Shown here one piece after another: positions 36,300-43,863 of a stretch of 64,000 bases of DNA (position 1 is its first letter; each line of letters starts with the position of its first letter). Below the pieces are notes generated by a model, which was given only the letters and a program-made list of their open reading frames with translations, made no database searches and was not told the origin of the DNA. Source of the DNA: Oceaniradius stylonematis. GTDB taxonomy: Bacteria > Pseudomonadota > Alphaproteobacteria > Rhizobiales > Rhizobiaceae. The position numbers and the translations under genes are program-made. The stretch spans positions 49,614 through 113,613 of the forward strand of contig NZ_QFWV02000002.1 of NCBI RefSeq assembly GCF_003149475.2. The letters run 5' to 3'.

Positions 36300-37115
36300 A
36301 TGTCCCGCGAAGCACCGCGCAATCAGGCGCCGGCGGTCAACCCCGTCGATCCGATCTGGCACCGCATCCGGCAGGAAGCTGCGGCGGCGGCGGACAGCGA
36401 TCCGGCGATCGCGACCTTCTTCTTCACCAACGTGCTCAACCAGCCCGGTCTCGAACAGGCGGTCACGCACCGCATCGCCGAGCGGCTGGATCATCCCGAT
36501 CTGCCGGCCGACCTTATCCGGCAGGCTTTCGATGCCATGCTGTCGGCGAACACCGATTTCGCCGAAGCGGTGCGGATCGATCTGCAGGCGGTGCATGACC
36601 GCGACCCGGCCTGCACGCGGCTGATCGAGCCCATGCTCTATTTCAAGGGCTTTCACGCCATCCAGACCCATCGCCTGGCCCATTGGCTGTGGAACGGCGG
36701 CCGCCGCGATTTTGCGCTCTATCTGCAGAGCCGTTCGTCCTCCGTGTTCCAGACCGACATCAATCCGGCCGCGCGCATCGGCAAGGGCATCTTCCTCGAT
36801 CATGCCACCGGCCTGGTGGTCGGCGAGACGGCGACCATCGGCGACGATGTGTCGATCCTGCACTCGGTCACCCTGGGCGGAACCGGCAAGGAAGGCTCGG
36901 ACCGCCATCCCAAGATCGGCCACGGCGTGTTGATCGGCGCGGGCGCAAAAATCCTCGGCAACATCAAGGTCGGCCATTGCTCCAAGGTGGCGGCCGGGTC
37001 GGTCGTCTTGTCGGACATTCCGCCGTGCAAGACGGTCGCGGGCGTGCCGGCCAAGGTCGTCGGCGAAAGCGGCTGCGCCGAACCCTCCCGCGCCATGGAC
37101 CAGATGCTGGATTAG
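36300..37115 (+). CDS. cysE: Serine O-acetyltransferase
   Basis: 271-residue cysteine-synthesis enzyme that acetylates serine from acetyl-CoA. A helical N-terminal domain (residues 15-140) precedes the left-handed beta-helix of hexapeptide repeats: IGKGIFLDHATGLVVGETATIG with the active-site Asp/His, LHSVTLGGTGK, IGHGVLIGAGAKILGNIKVG and KVAAGSVVLSDIPP. Family enzymes are usually inhibited by cysteine through the C-terminal tail. A GGGAG site precedes the ATG. A DUF3126 gene follows, a common rhizobial neighbour. Confidence 0.96.
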   Translation: MSREAPRNQAPAVNPVDPIWHRIRQEAAAAADSDPAIATFFFTNVLNQPGLEQAVTHRIAERLDHPDLPADLIRQAFDAMLSANTDFAEAVRIDLQAVHDRDPACTRLIEPMLYFKGFHAIQTHRLAHWLWNGGRRDFALYLQSRSSSVFQTDINPAARIGKGIFLDHATGLVVGETATIGDDVSILHSVTLGGTGKEGSDRHPKIGHGVLIGAGAKILGNIKVGHCSKVAAGSVVLSDIPPCKTVAGVPAKVVGESGCAEPSRAMDQMLD

Positions 37116-37227
37116 CGCCGGACCGGCGCCGGGATTTGCCGCCACCCCTTGAACGGCGCCGTACGGCGTGTATGTCAGGGCCAGCCGGCGGCAAAAGCCG
37201 GACACTCGAATCGATCCGGAGGCCTCC

Positions 37228-37440
37228 TTGAAAGCCAGCGAACTCGAACAGCTCACCGCCTATTTCCGGCGCACCTTCGGCAATGCCTCGCTGGCGGTGA
37301 AGGCGCGCCCCAAGCTGAGCGATTCGGCGGAACTCTATCTGGGCGAGGAGTTTCTGGGCATCATCTCGCGCATCGAGGATGAGGGCGAGGTCTCCTACGA
37401 TTTGTCCATGTCGATCCTGGACATCGATCTGGAAGAATAG
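37228..37440 (+). CDS. DUF3126 family protein
   Basis: 70 residues from a TTG at 37228 with GGAGG 5 nt upstream. The family begins at this position (KASELEQLTAYFRRTFG), so the longer open frame from 37168 is not used. Conserved features: AELYLGEEFLGIISRIEDEGE and the C-terminal MSILDIDLEE. It is a small alphaproteobacterial family of unknown function, usually beside cysE as here. Confidence 0.85.
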   Translation: MKASELEQLTAYFRRTFGNASLAVKARPKLSDSAELYLGEEFLGIISRIEDEGEVSYDLSMSILDIDLEE

Positions 37441-37449
37441 CGTTCCGGC

Positions 37450-38214
37450 CTATTCGGCGCGCACCTGAAGTCCGTGGAGAAACGCATCCAGCTCGGAGCG
37501 GAACCGCGCCCAGTCCGCAAGGAAATGGGCCGGAAAACGGATGCGCGCCTCAAGCGTCTCGCCGAAGAACAGGTCGGTCTCGCACGCCAGAAGCAGCGGC
37601 GTCGCGCCCGCCGCCGGTTCGTTGCAGCGGGCGATGAAGGCAGGCAGCGCCCCGCCATTGGCGGACGGCGCGAAATAGAGCGTTTCATCGACATAGCCGT
37701 GCGCCGGGTCGAGGCGTAAGGCGGTCAGTCCGTGGAGCGGGCGCGGCGCGGCGGATGCATCGGCGGCCTTTCCGTAGACCAATTCGAGCCGTCCGGCCAT
37801 GTCGAGCAGCCATTGCCGCTTGGCGACCGAAATCAGGACGGTCTGTGTCGTTTCGGGATCGGTGTCCGAAAATGCGTCGGCATGGCTGAGGCGATAGCCC
37901 GCGCGTTCCGGCCAATAGAGCCGCAGATCGACACGGCCGGTCACGCCCGGAACGCGCTGGGCCTCGTGCCGGATCATGTTTTCGGGCACGTCCAGGACAT
38001 CGTTGCCGATGACCAGCTGAATCGGTTCGGGCGATGTGCTCATGCTCGATTGCAGCAGACGCGAGCCATAAAAATGGCCGGCAACGACCATAATGGCGGA
38101 CAAGCCCGCAATGACGGCCAGAACCCGGAAAGCGGTCCATGCGGCGGCGGGCAGGCCGTTTGCGGCCGGATGGGGCGACGGTGAGGCGGCAGCTGTGTCA
38201 TAGGCCGGTGTCAT
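37450..38214 (-). CDS. Membrane-anchored protein, unknown function (rhizobial conserved)
   Basis: 254 residues from the ATG at 38214. A Pro/Ala-rich cytoplasmic N-terminus, one transmembrane helix (VLAVIAGLSAIMVVAGHFYG, about residues 32-51) and a periplasmic domain of about 190 residues with GNDVLDVPENMIRHEAQR and LRLYWPERAGYRLSHADAF; two Cys (ARCNEP, LACETD) could pair. I have the impression of a conserved rhizobial family, without a function. It is divergent from 38306; a CtrA-type box lies 71 bp upstream of the start. Confidence 0.72.
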   Translation of the reverse strand: MTPAYDTAAASPSPHPAANGLPAAAWTAFRVLAVIAGLSAIMVVAGHFYGSRLLQSSMSTSPEPIQLVIGNDVLDVPENMIRHEAQRVPGVTGRVDLRLYWPERAGYRLSHADAFSDTDPETTQTVLISVAKRQWLLDMAGRLELVYGKAADASAAPRPLHGLTALRLDPAHGYVDETLYFAPSANGGALPAFIARCNEPAAGATPLLLACETDLFFGETLEARIRFPAHFLADWARFRSELDAFLHGLQVRAE

Positions 38215-38284
38215 GGCGGGTCGGTGTCCGTATATGGCGCGCGGATCTTGGCATCGGAATTGCACTCACTGGAGCGGGACAGGG

Positions 38285-38299
38285 TTAATTCCCGGTTAA
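38285..38299. promoter_or_regulatory. TTAA-N7-TTAA, CtrA-type binding site
   Basis: Exact match to the full CtrA box of alphaproteobacteria: TTAA (38285-38288), seven bases, TTAA (38296-38299). On the minus strand both halves read TTAACC. It lies in the short divergent gap between two membrane-protein genes. Binding by CtrA is an inference from the pattern. Confidence 0.55.
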
Positions 38300-38305
38300 G
38301 AGTGG

Positions 38306-38617
38306 GTGAGGGCGATGGTGTTGTGGATCGTTGTGGTGGGCTTCGCGGTGGCGCTGAGCACGTTTTTTCTTCTCGAGGCGGCGCTTGATGGCCAGCCCGC
38401 TTTCGATGAGGCGACGGTCTTGCGTCTCGGGATCGCGCCATCGGTCTTGTTTTTCGCCCTGTGCGGACCGGTGATGATTGTCCGGGCCGGGCTTTCGCCC
38501 AATCGAAGGGGTCGGCGGTCGCGCTGGCCGCTGACGGCCCTCGTCGCGGCGGGCGCATGGGCCGGCCTTGTCGGAATCGTCGCGGTGGAAACGGGCCGGC
38601 TGATCGCCGTCGCCTGA
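38306..38617 (+). CDS. Small three-helix membrane protein, unknown function
   Basis: 103 residues from a GTG at 38306 (an ATG at 38315 is an alternative). Helices at about residues 5-25, 42-60 and 75-97, with a basic loop SPNRRGRRSRW between the second and third. No motif beyond this. The CtrA-type box ends only 7 bp before the start, so if it controls this gene it would probably repress it. It is 61 bp before the carbonic anhydrase gene. Confidence 0.65.
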   Translation: MRAMVLWIVVVGFAVALSTFFLLEAALDGQPAFDEATVLRLGIAPSVLFFALCGPVMIVRAGLSPNRRGRRSRWPLTALVAAGAWAGLVGIVAVETGRLIAVA

Positions 38618-38678
38618 TTGAAGCGGGCCGGTTTCTCTGTCAAAGCATGCTGCAACATCGCTTGAGCAGGGGACGGAC

Positions 38679-39209
38679 ATGGCCATTTACGCGTTGGACG
38701 GAGTTTCGCCGCGGTACTTCGGTGCGGGGCCGGCATTCGTCGCCGACGATGCTCATGTGATCGGTCAGATCAATCTGCACGAGGATTGCAGCGTCTGGTT
38801 CGGCTGCGTGCTGCGTGGCGACAATGAGCCGGTGACCATCGGCGCCCGCACCAATGTGCAGGAGCACACGGTCATGCACACCGACATGGGCTTTCCGCTT
38901 GTGGTCGGCGAGGGGTGCACGATCGGCCATCGCGCCATGCTGCATGGCTGCACCATCGGCAACAACAGTCTGATCGGCATCGGCGCGATTGTCCTCAACG
39001 GTGCGGTGATCGGCAACAATTGCCTGGTCGGCGCCGGCGCGCTGGTCACCGAAGGAAAAGAGTTTCCCGACAATTCGCTGATCATCGGATCGCCGGCGCG
39101 CGTCGCGCGGACGCTGGACGATGCGGCGGTTGCGATGCTCACGGCTTCGGCCGAGCATTATGTCGACAATGCGCGCCGCTTCGCGACCGGCTTGTCCGAA
39201 TCCACTTGA
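38679..39209 (+). CDS. Gamma-class carbonic anhydrase-like hexapeptide protein
   Basis: 176 residues of left-handed beta-helix: [21 protein letters not shown], the zinc-binding [12 protein letters not shown] with one His, and [15 protein letters not shown] with two more, so all three metal His are present. Typical of YrdA/PaaY/CaiE relatives. Carbonic anhydrase activity is not proven for all members. It is followed by a minus-strand terminator shared with the convergent protease gene. Confidence 0.9.
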   Translation: MAIYALDGVSPRYFGAGPAFVADDAHVIGQINLHEDCSVWFGCVLRGDNEPVTIGARTNVQEHTVMHTDMGFPLVVGEGCTIGHRAMLHGCTIGNNSLIGIGAIVLNGAVIGNNCLVGAGALVTEGKEFPDNSLIIGSPARVARTLDDAAVAMLTASAEHYVDNARRFATGLSEST

Positions 39210-39237
39210 TCACAACTCGCCTGCGGTCCTCAGAAAC

Positions 39238-39271
39238 GAAAAAGAGCCGGCTCTCTTGCGAGAGCCGGCTC
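39238..39271 (-). terminator. Intrinsic terminator of the LapG-like protease gene
   Basis: On the minus strand a 12-bp perfect stem GAGCCGGCTCTC/GAGAGCCGGCTC with a 4-nt loop is followed by TTTTTCGTTT. No T run follows it on the plus strand. Confidence 0.85.
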
Positions 39272-39322
39272 CGGCCCGGTCTGGGGGACGGGTGGGTGGG
39301 GACTTGACCGGGCAGTCTCGGT

Positions 39323-40000
39323 TTACTGTGCCTGTGAGAGCCTCGTGCGGCTGTCACGGATGGTTTCCCAACGGCCCGCGTGACGTGTGCTCTGCCGTTT
39401 GAGATAGGTGTAGGGCGTGTCGCGCCAGTCGGCGATTTCACCGACCAGATTGTCGAGGATGAAGTCGCCCCGGTCGGTGCGCACCGTCAGAACGGCATGC
39501 CCCTCGCCATTGGGTTGGCGCACCACGGTGATCAAAAGGTTTGAGGGGTGAAACCCGCGCTGCATCAGCGCGTTGCGCTTGGCCAGAACGAAATCCTCGC
39601 AGTCACCGACTTCGCTCGGATAGGACCAAAGCTCTTCGCGGCCCCAGATCTGCATGTCTGTGCGCGGCTGGACCGTGGTGTTGAAATGATTGTTCACCTC
39701 GATCATCTGCGCCCAGCCCTTGCGGTCGAGCGTGTGCGGCGCTGCTTCCGAAATCGGTCGGCATTCGGCCGGATCGCGCTGACAGAACTCGTAATGGCCG
39801 ATCGGCTGCGTCGTCCGGCCCGCGGTCGGCATGGTCACCGCATGGGCGCCCATGGTTGCCGTGAACAGAAGCGAGCCGGCCAGCGATGCGGTTGCCGCCA
39901 TCCGGCGCCGAATCTGGCGCGGCAATGCTGCCTGTCCATCGCTTCGGCAATTGTCTGTCGAGTCTATTGTCTGCTTGGGCGCAGTCTTTGTATAAGTCAT
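39323..40000 (-). CDS. Transglutaminase-like cysteine peptidase (BTLCP, LapG-related)
   Basis: 225 residues from the ATG at 40000 (GGGAGAC upstream). A long basic N-terminus and a hydrophobic signal (SLAGSLLFTATMGAHA) indicate export. The catalytic triad is Cys in VGDCEDFVLAKR (about 131), His in GEGHAVLTV (about 166) and Asp in FILDNLVG (about 181). The W-REE-W-P-S-E block before the Cys is family-typical. The LapG member cuts a surface adhesin under c-di-GMP control; this relative has no lapD or large adhesin nearby, so its substrate is unknown. It ends in a strong terminator. Confidence 0.88.
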   Translation of the reverse strand: MTYTKTAPKQTIDSTDNCRSDGQAALPRQIRRRMAATASLAGSLLFTATMGAHAVTMPTAGRTTQPIGHYEFCQRDPAECRPISEAAPHTLDRKGWAQMIEVNNHFNTTVQPRTDMQIWGREELWSYPSEVGDCEDFVLAKRNALMQRGFHPSNLLITVVRQPNGEGHAVLTVRTDRGDFILDNLVGEIADWRDTPYTYLKRQSTRHAGRWETIRDSRTRLSQAQ

Positions 40001-40251
40001 GTGTCCGTCTCCCTTGTACGGACAACATGACAAAAACAAATCTACACGAGACCAACATCGGTATGTGTATTCAAATCAAAACTATGCGAAAACTATGCAG
40101 TATTTCATTAAAGCAAGAATAGAATAAATATTAAATGAGAGACGTATTCGCCTAAAAATGGTTCAGCGACGGGGACAAACGCTTAACCACACCATTGCCG
40201 ATGAATGAGACGCATGAAACCGGCCCGCCAGCCGGCGGCCGACCGGTCAAC
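40001..40251. other. AT-rich intergenic region upstream of the protease gene
   Basis: About 250 bp, clearly richer in A+T than the rest of the window (for example 40120-40135, ATAAATATTAAA). It must hold the leftward promoter of the protease gene, but I cannot pick one -35/-10 pair with confidence. No gene is seen. Confidence 0.5.
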
Positions 40252-40274
40252 AAAAAACCCGCCTTGCGGCGGGT
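40252..40274 (-). terminator. Intrinsic terminator of the PilZ gene
   Basis: On the minus strand ACCCGCC/GGCGGGT (7-bp stem, 4-nt loop) is followed directly by TTTTT (40256-40252). It lies 40 bp after the PilZ stop and insulates it from the protease gene. Confidence 0.85.
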
Positions 40275-40313
40275 CCGGTCTGTCAGCTTTCTGGAAGCGG
40301 CGGGACCGCTTGG

Positions 40314-40922
40314 TCAGCCCAGATATTGGGAGAGCGATTCGGGCCGCTGGACGAAGGCGAACTCGACCGCGATGCCCTCGTCGAAGTGGCGCACGACCGA
40401 ACCGCGCATGCCGCCAAGGCTGACCAGTGTTCCGATGGCCGGACGGACCGCGATGGAGACGGCGGCGCCGGACAGGGACAGATCGATGATGCGGCAGCGA
40501 TATTGGCGCCCGTCGGCAAGTGTCAGGATGGAGGCGGGGTTCTTCGGCATGACGCGCTCGTGGCGCCGGTCTTCGGGCAGGTCCAACTCGTGCTTGTTGG
40601 CCAGCCAGATGAGCTGGGCCGCCAGCTTTTCGCGCTTGCGCGGCGATGTGGTCAGATCCACCGCAAAACCGCCATCGAACGAACGCACCACATGGCCTTC
40701 GACGCGGCCGATATGGTCGATGTAAGCGACCACGCGCTCGCCGTCGCGCGCATGCGCCTCGGTGTAGAGCGTTGCCGTGGCCGGAGACATGTCGAGAATC
40801 TGGCACGGATGCTCGGAGCGGTCCTGCAGCATGAACCGGCCGTGCAGATTGACCTTCACCCGCTGAAAGGCACGGCGATTCGGTCCGGTATCGCGTGGTT
40901 CGGCAGCGACGGCGCTGAGCAT
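40314..40922 (-). CDS. Tandem PilZ-domain protein
   Basis: 202 residues with two PilZ domains, the fold that binds cyclic di-GMP. First domain: RRAFQRVKVNLHGRF with RxxxR, but the second motif reads DMSPAT instead of DxSxxG. Second domain: RRHER and DLSLSG, both canonical. The first is therefore probably a non-binding companion and the second the sensor. Start chosen at 40922, since the longer frame reaches back into an Arg/Pro-rich stretch. It lies downstream of the PAS-like gene on the same strand, with a 133-bp gap. Confidence 0.87.
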   Translation of the reverse strand: MLSAVAAEPRDTGPNRRAFQRVKVNLHGRFMLQDRSEHPCQILDMSPATATLYTEAHARDGERVVAYIDHIGRVEGHVVRSFDGGFAVDLTTSPRKREKLAAQLIWLANKHELDLPEDRRHERVMPKNPASILTLADGRQYRCRIIDLSLSGAAVSIAVRPAIGTLVSLGGMRGSVVRHFDEGIAVEFAFVQRPESLSQYLG

Positions 40923-41055
40923 GAACGGGCTTCCGTAAGGCAAGTGGAACTGTTCCGACCTTAGGCGAGCGCTGGTTAACAAGCGGTAAGAATCCGCCTT
41001 CGCGAATTTTTGGGGGGCACCCGTTCGAGCCATGGTTTCCGGACGATGAAGCGGT

Positions 41056-41733
41056 TCACCGGCGGTCATCTCCGGTGCGGCCGCCATCGATCAGGTGCAG
41101 GGCCGGGCGTTCACGCTGAACAATTGCGGCCGCGCGGTTGCCGTCGATCACACGCAGCAGCCTGCGTGGGGCGCTCGGCCGGCCGTCGCTGCGCCGCCGC
41201 GCGAGCGGTATCGCCGGCCGGTTGGCAAGGTTGAACAGCGGCCGGTCCGGATCGATCAGCCGCACGCCGGTCACGCGGGCCGGCCCGAGCGGAAACGCGC
41301 CCAGCCAGAACGGTTGGCCGCATGGATGGATGGCGCCCAGGACCCGCGAGGGTTCGCCGGCCAGCGGCAACAGCACCATTTCCATGTCCAGCAGGCGTTC
41401 CGGGTCGGCCTTCGCGGTCAGATCCAAGATCGCGACGGCGCTTTCGCTGCGAACGGCATCCACCACCCGCTGCGCCAGCATCCGGTCGTCACGGCCGAAC
41501 AGCGCGCCGAAGGCATGGCCGGTCAGTTCGTGTCCGAACGCGGAGCCGAGCCACGTGCCGGCGAGACGAAACCGGCCAGGGACATCGCCGGCGTCGAGAA
41601 TGAAGAGATGGGCAAGCGAGCGACCGAGCGCGGCCGGAGCGATGTCCGAACGCGCCGGCGCGGCGTGCTGGCCGCGCAGTTCGTTCCAGTACTCGTAGAC
41701 CCTTTGTGTTCCGTTCTGGTGCATCTGCTTCAT
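41056..41733 (-). CDS. PAS-like (PAS_5/DUF1457) domain protein
   Basis: 225 residues. Residues 10-150 match the PAS_5 family found in many alphaproteobacteria: VYEYWNELRGQHAAPARSDI, LFILDAGDVPGRFRLAGTWLGSAFG and a mid-domain VLLPLAGEPSRVLGAI. No output domain follows; the C-terminal 60 residues are Arg/Pro-rich. It is probably an accessory sensor. A GGCGGG stretch precedes the ATG. A CtrA-type box lies 157 bp upstream of the start, and the tandem PilZ gene follows. Confidence 0.82.
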   Translation of the reverse strand: MKQMHQNGTQRVYEYWNELRGQHAAPARSDIAPAALGRSLAHLFILDAGDVPGRFRLAGTWLGSAFGHELTGHAFGALFGRDDRMLAQRVVDAVRSESAVAILDLTAKADPERLLDMEMVLLPLAGEPSRVLGAIHPCGQPFWLGAFPLGPARVTGVRLIDPDRPLFNLANRPAIPLARRRSDGRPSAPRRLLRVIDGNRAAAIVQRERPALHLIDGGRTGDDRR

Positions 41734-41889
41734 CCCGCCGCCTTGCGAAGCATCGAACCCGTGTCAGGATGACACGGTGTTTCACCTCGCATTGCCCCTG
41801 CGCAGAACGATGCAAGCGACGGGCCAGCTCGCGGCGGAGGGCCCGGTCGCCATTAACCCTAAAGGGGATCTCGGCTTGTGGAGGCTGCG

Positions 41890-41904
41890 TTAATCTGGCA
41901 TTAA
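41890..41904. promoter_or_regulatory. TTAA-N7-TTAA, CtrA-type binding site
   Basis: TTAA (41890-41893), seven bases, TTAAC (41901-41905): an exact full CtrA box. An extra CATTAACCC half-site-like copy lies at 41851-41859, matching CATTAACCC at 41899-41907. The region separates the leftward PAS-like gene from the rightward rhomboid gene. Confidence 0.55.
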
Positions 41905-42010
41905 CCCAATTCGAAACGGGAGCGGCTTGCCGCAGCACAAATTGACCGGTTACGGGGTGGGCAGGGGACTCGCCGGGCCATCCAGGGCGACCTGGATGGC
42001 CTCTTTTTTT
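41905..42010 (+). ncRNA. Candidate small RNA or attenuated leader
   Basis: A strong forward terminator (41976-42010) ends a stretch that has no forward gene: the gene to the left runs the other way. Any transcript ending here must start between about 41740 and 41960. A GCGGC-TT-GCCGC mini-hairpin lies at 41922-41933. Its start is not defined and no promoter is clear; the left limit given is arbitrary. The alternative is a 5'-leader attenuator of the rhomboid gene. Confidence 0.35.
41976..42010 (+). terminator. Strong intrinsic terminator with no forward gene upstream
   Basis: 11-bp perfect stem GGCCATCCAGG/CCTGGATGGCC, tetraloop GCGA, then TCTTTTTTT. It ends 29 bp before the rhomboid ATG. 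There is no T run on the minus strand. Confidence 0.9.
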
Positions 42011-42038
42011 GCCGTGGCGGCTGGCCTATCTGGCAAGC

Positions 42039-42821
42039 ATGGCTGATCCAGACCGTATTCCCGGCACGCCGCCCTTGTCCGGTCACGACCCGTCCGGCGA
42101 AAATCCGTCCGATCACGTCCCGTCCGGTGATCGCCGGCCGTCGCCGGCTTTCAACCTGCACGGCGCGATCGTCCTGATGGCCGGCCTTTGCATCGGCGTT
42201 CACCTGATGCGCACGCTGGTCTTCGACGGCCAGATCGACCGCTGGCTGATCGTCAATTTCGCCTTCTTCCCCATCCGCTATGCGCCCGGCTATTTCCAGC
42301 TCGACTGGCCGACGCTCGTCTCGCCCTTCACCCACACGCTGCTGCATGGCGACTGGGTGCACCTGGGCTTCAACATGATCTGGCTCGTCGCCTTCGGCGC
42401 GCCGGTGGCCTACCGGCTTGGCTGGGCCCGTACGATCGCGTTGTGGGCGATCACGGCATTCGGCGCGGTCGTCCTGCACACCGCGCTCTATTTCGGCGAC
42501 TGGGTGCCGCTGCTTGGCGCATCCGGCGCTGTCTCGGGCTTTCTGGGCGCCGCTGCCCGCTTCGGGTTCCGCGCCGACCGCCGCAATCCGCGCCGCGGCT
42601 TTGCCGGCCCGCTCCTGCCGCCGCTGGCATCGCTGCGCCAGCGCGGCGTTCTGGCATTCATCATCGTCTGGATGGTGATCAACTATGCCACCGGCGCCGA
42701 TCTGTTCGGCCTCGCCGGCGGCGCGTCGATCGCCTGGGAAGCCCATATTGGCGGGCTCTTGACGGGCTTTTTCGCCATCGGCTGGCTCGACCGGCATCCG
42801 ACCGCGCGCCGTCCGGCCTAA
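42039..42821 (+). CDS. Rhomboid family intramembrane serine protease
   Basis: 260 residues. The soluble N-terminus (residues 1-45, Pro-rich) is followed by about six or seven helices. Catalytic Ser about 161 in LLGASGAVSGFLG and His about 235 in AWEAHIGGLLTGF; the helix-2 region has LLHGDWVHLGFNMIWL with the conserved His/Asn. Such proteases cut membrane proteins inside the bilayer. Start at 42039 has only a weak site. The strong terminator just upstream may limit read-in. Confidence 0.9.
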   Translation: MADPDRIPGTPPLSGHDPSGENPSDHVPSGDRRPSPAFNLHGAIVLMAGLCIGVHLMRTLVFDGQIDRWLIVNFAFFPIRYAPGYFQLDWPTLVSPFTHTLLHGDWVHLGFNMIWLVAFGAPVAYRLGWARTIALWAITAFGAVVLHTALYFGDWVPLLGASGAVSGFLGAAARFGFRADRRNPRRGFAGPLLPPLASLRQRGVLAFIIVWMVINYATGADLFGLAGGASIAWEAHIGGLLTGFFAIGWLDRHPTARRPA

Positions 42822-42897
42822 CCCATTGGCTGGCTTGTCAAGCGCGGAACTTTCGCCGATGCTTTGCTTCTTTGAACGGCAGGAGGAGGTCGCGCAA

Positions 42898-43332
42898 ATG
42901 TCGGTTGCCCGGATATTGGAAGAAAAGGGCTCGGACGTGTTCACCCTGTCCGAGGACGCCAGCATTCTCGACGCGGTGCGTGAGCTGGGCGATCACAAGG
43001 TGGGCGCCATGGTCGTCGCCGATACGGATCGCACGATCAAGGGCATCCTGTCGGAACGCGACGTGGTCGGCGCGATCGCGAAGCGGGGCGTCGGCGCGCT
43101 GTCTGAGCCGGTGTCGGCGCTGATGACGCGCAATGTGATCACCTGCACCGAGGACATGGCGATCAACACGCTGATGGAACTGATGACCACCGGCCGCTTC
43201 CGGCATTTGCCCGTCGAACGCGACGGCAAGCTGGCGGGGATCGTGTCGATCGGCGACGTCGTCAAGCGGCGGATCGCCGAGATCGAGCAGGAGGCGGCCG
43301 AAATCCGCCACTACATCACCTCGTCGGCCTAG
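42898..43332 (+). CDS. CBS-domain pair protein
   Basis: 144 residues from the ATG at 42898 (GGAGG upstream; a longer frame to 42826 is not used). Two CBS domains: VFTLSEDASILDAVRELGDHKVGAMVVAD with GILSERDVVGAI, and ALMTRNVITCTEDMAINTLMELMTTGRFRHLPVERDG with GIVSIGDVVKRR. Stand-alone CBS pairs bind adenine nucleotides and act as regulators; the partner is not evident. It lies 76 bp after the rhomboid gene. Confidence 0.87.
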   Translation: MSVARILEEKGSDVFTLSEDASILDAVRELGDHKVGAMVVADTDRTIKGILSERDVVGAIAKRGVGALSEPVSALMTRNVITCTEDMAINTLMELMTTGRFRHLPVERDGKLAGIVSIGDVVKRRIAEIEQEAAEIRHYITSSA

Positions 43333-43337
43333 GCCGT

Positions 43338-43805
43338 TCATCCGTTGCCATAGACCGTGGCCGGATCGAAGCGCGGCCGGTCGCCCTCATCGAAGGTCAG
43401 CCGCGCACCATTTTCGCCATCGCTGACGATATGGCGGTAAAAGCAGCTCTTGCGGCCCGTGTGGCAGGCCGAGCCGTGCCCGTCCGTGCGCACGGCAACA
43501 AGCACCACATCCTGGTCGCAATCGGTCCGCATTTCGGCGACGCGCTGGAGATTGCCCGAGGTCTCGCCCTTCTTCCAGAGTTGCCCGCGCGAGCGGGACC
43601 AGTAATGCGCGATGCCTGTCTCGAGCGTCAGCGCCAGCGCTTCGGCATTCATGTGGGCGACCATCAGCACCGTGCCGTCATCGGCGTCGGTAACGACGGC
43701 GGTCACAAGCCCGTCGGACGAAAAGCGCGGCCGGAAGACCGACCCGTCCTCGGTTTCGTTTGCGTCCGCCACGGGCGGTGCGAAGGGTGTGTTGGGGCTG
43801 GTCAT
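43338..43805 (-). CDS. hisI: Phosphoribosyl-AMP cyclohydrolase
   Basis: 155 residues, third step of histidine synthesis (opening of the PR-AMP ring). Seen: [38 protein letters not shown], the metal-binding [11 protein letters not shown] and [11 protein letters not shown] with the zinc Cys residues. It is the mono-functional form without the HisE part. It lies 59 bp downstream of folE on the same strand. Confidence 0.96.
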   Translation of the reverse strand: MTSPNTPFAPPVADANETEDGSVFRPRFSSDGLVTAVVTDADDGTVLMVAHMNAEALALTLETGIAHYWSRSRGQLWKKGETSGNLQRVAEMRTDCDQDVVLVAVRTDGHGSACHTGRKSCFYRHIVSDGENGARLTFDEGDRPRFDPATVYGNG

Positions 43806-43863
43806 GTCGACGCTCCAGGCCGCCGGGCGTCGGCAATCAAGCCCGACGCACAGGCGGCCGATA

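Noticed and set aside
40183-40806. 207-codon minus-strand frame overlapping the PilZ gene
   Set aside because: Shifted-frame image of the PilZ coding sequence; the PilZ frame holds the RxxxR and DxSxxG motifs.
40976-40990. TTAAC-like pair upstream of the PilZ gene
   Set aside because: The halves are imperfect and the spacing is six, not seven, bases.
41706-41945. 79-codon forward open frame in the candidate small-RNA region
   Set aside because: Arg/Ser/Cys-rich noise, overlaps the PAS-like gene start in antisense and lacks a ribosome site. It does not explain the terminator at 42010.
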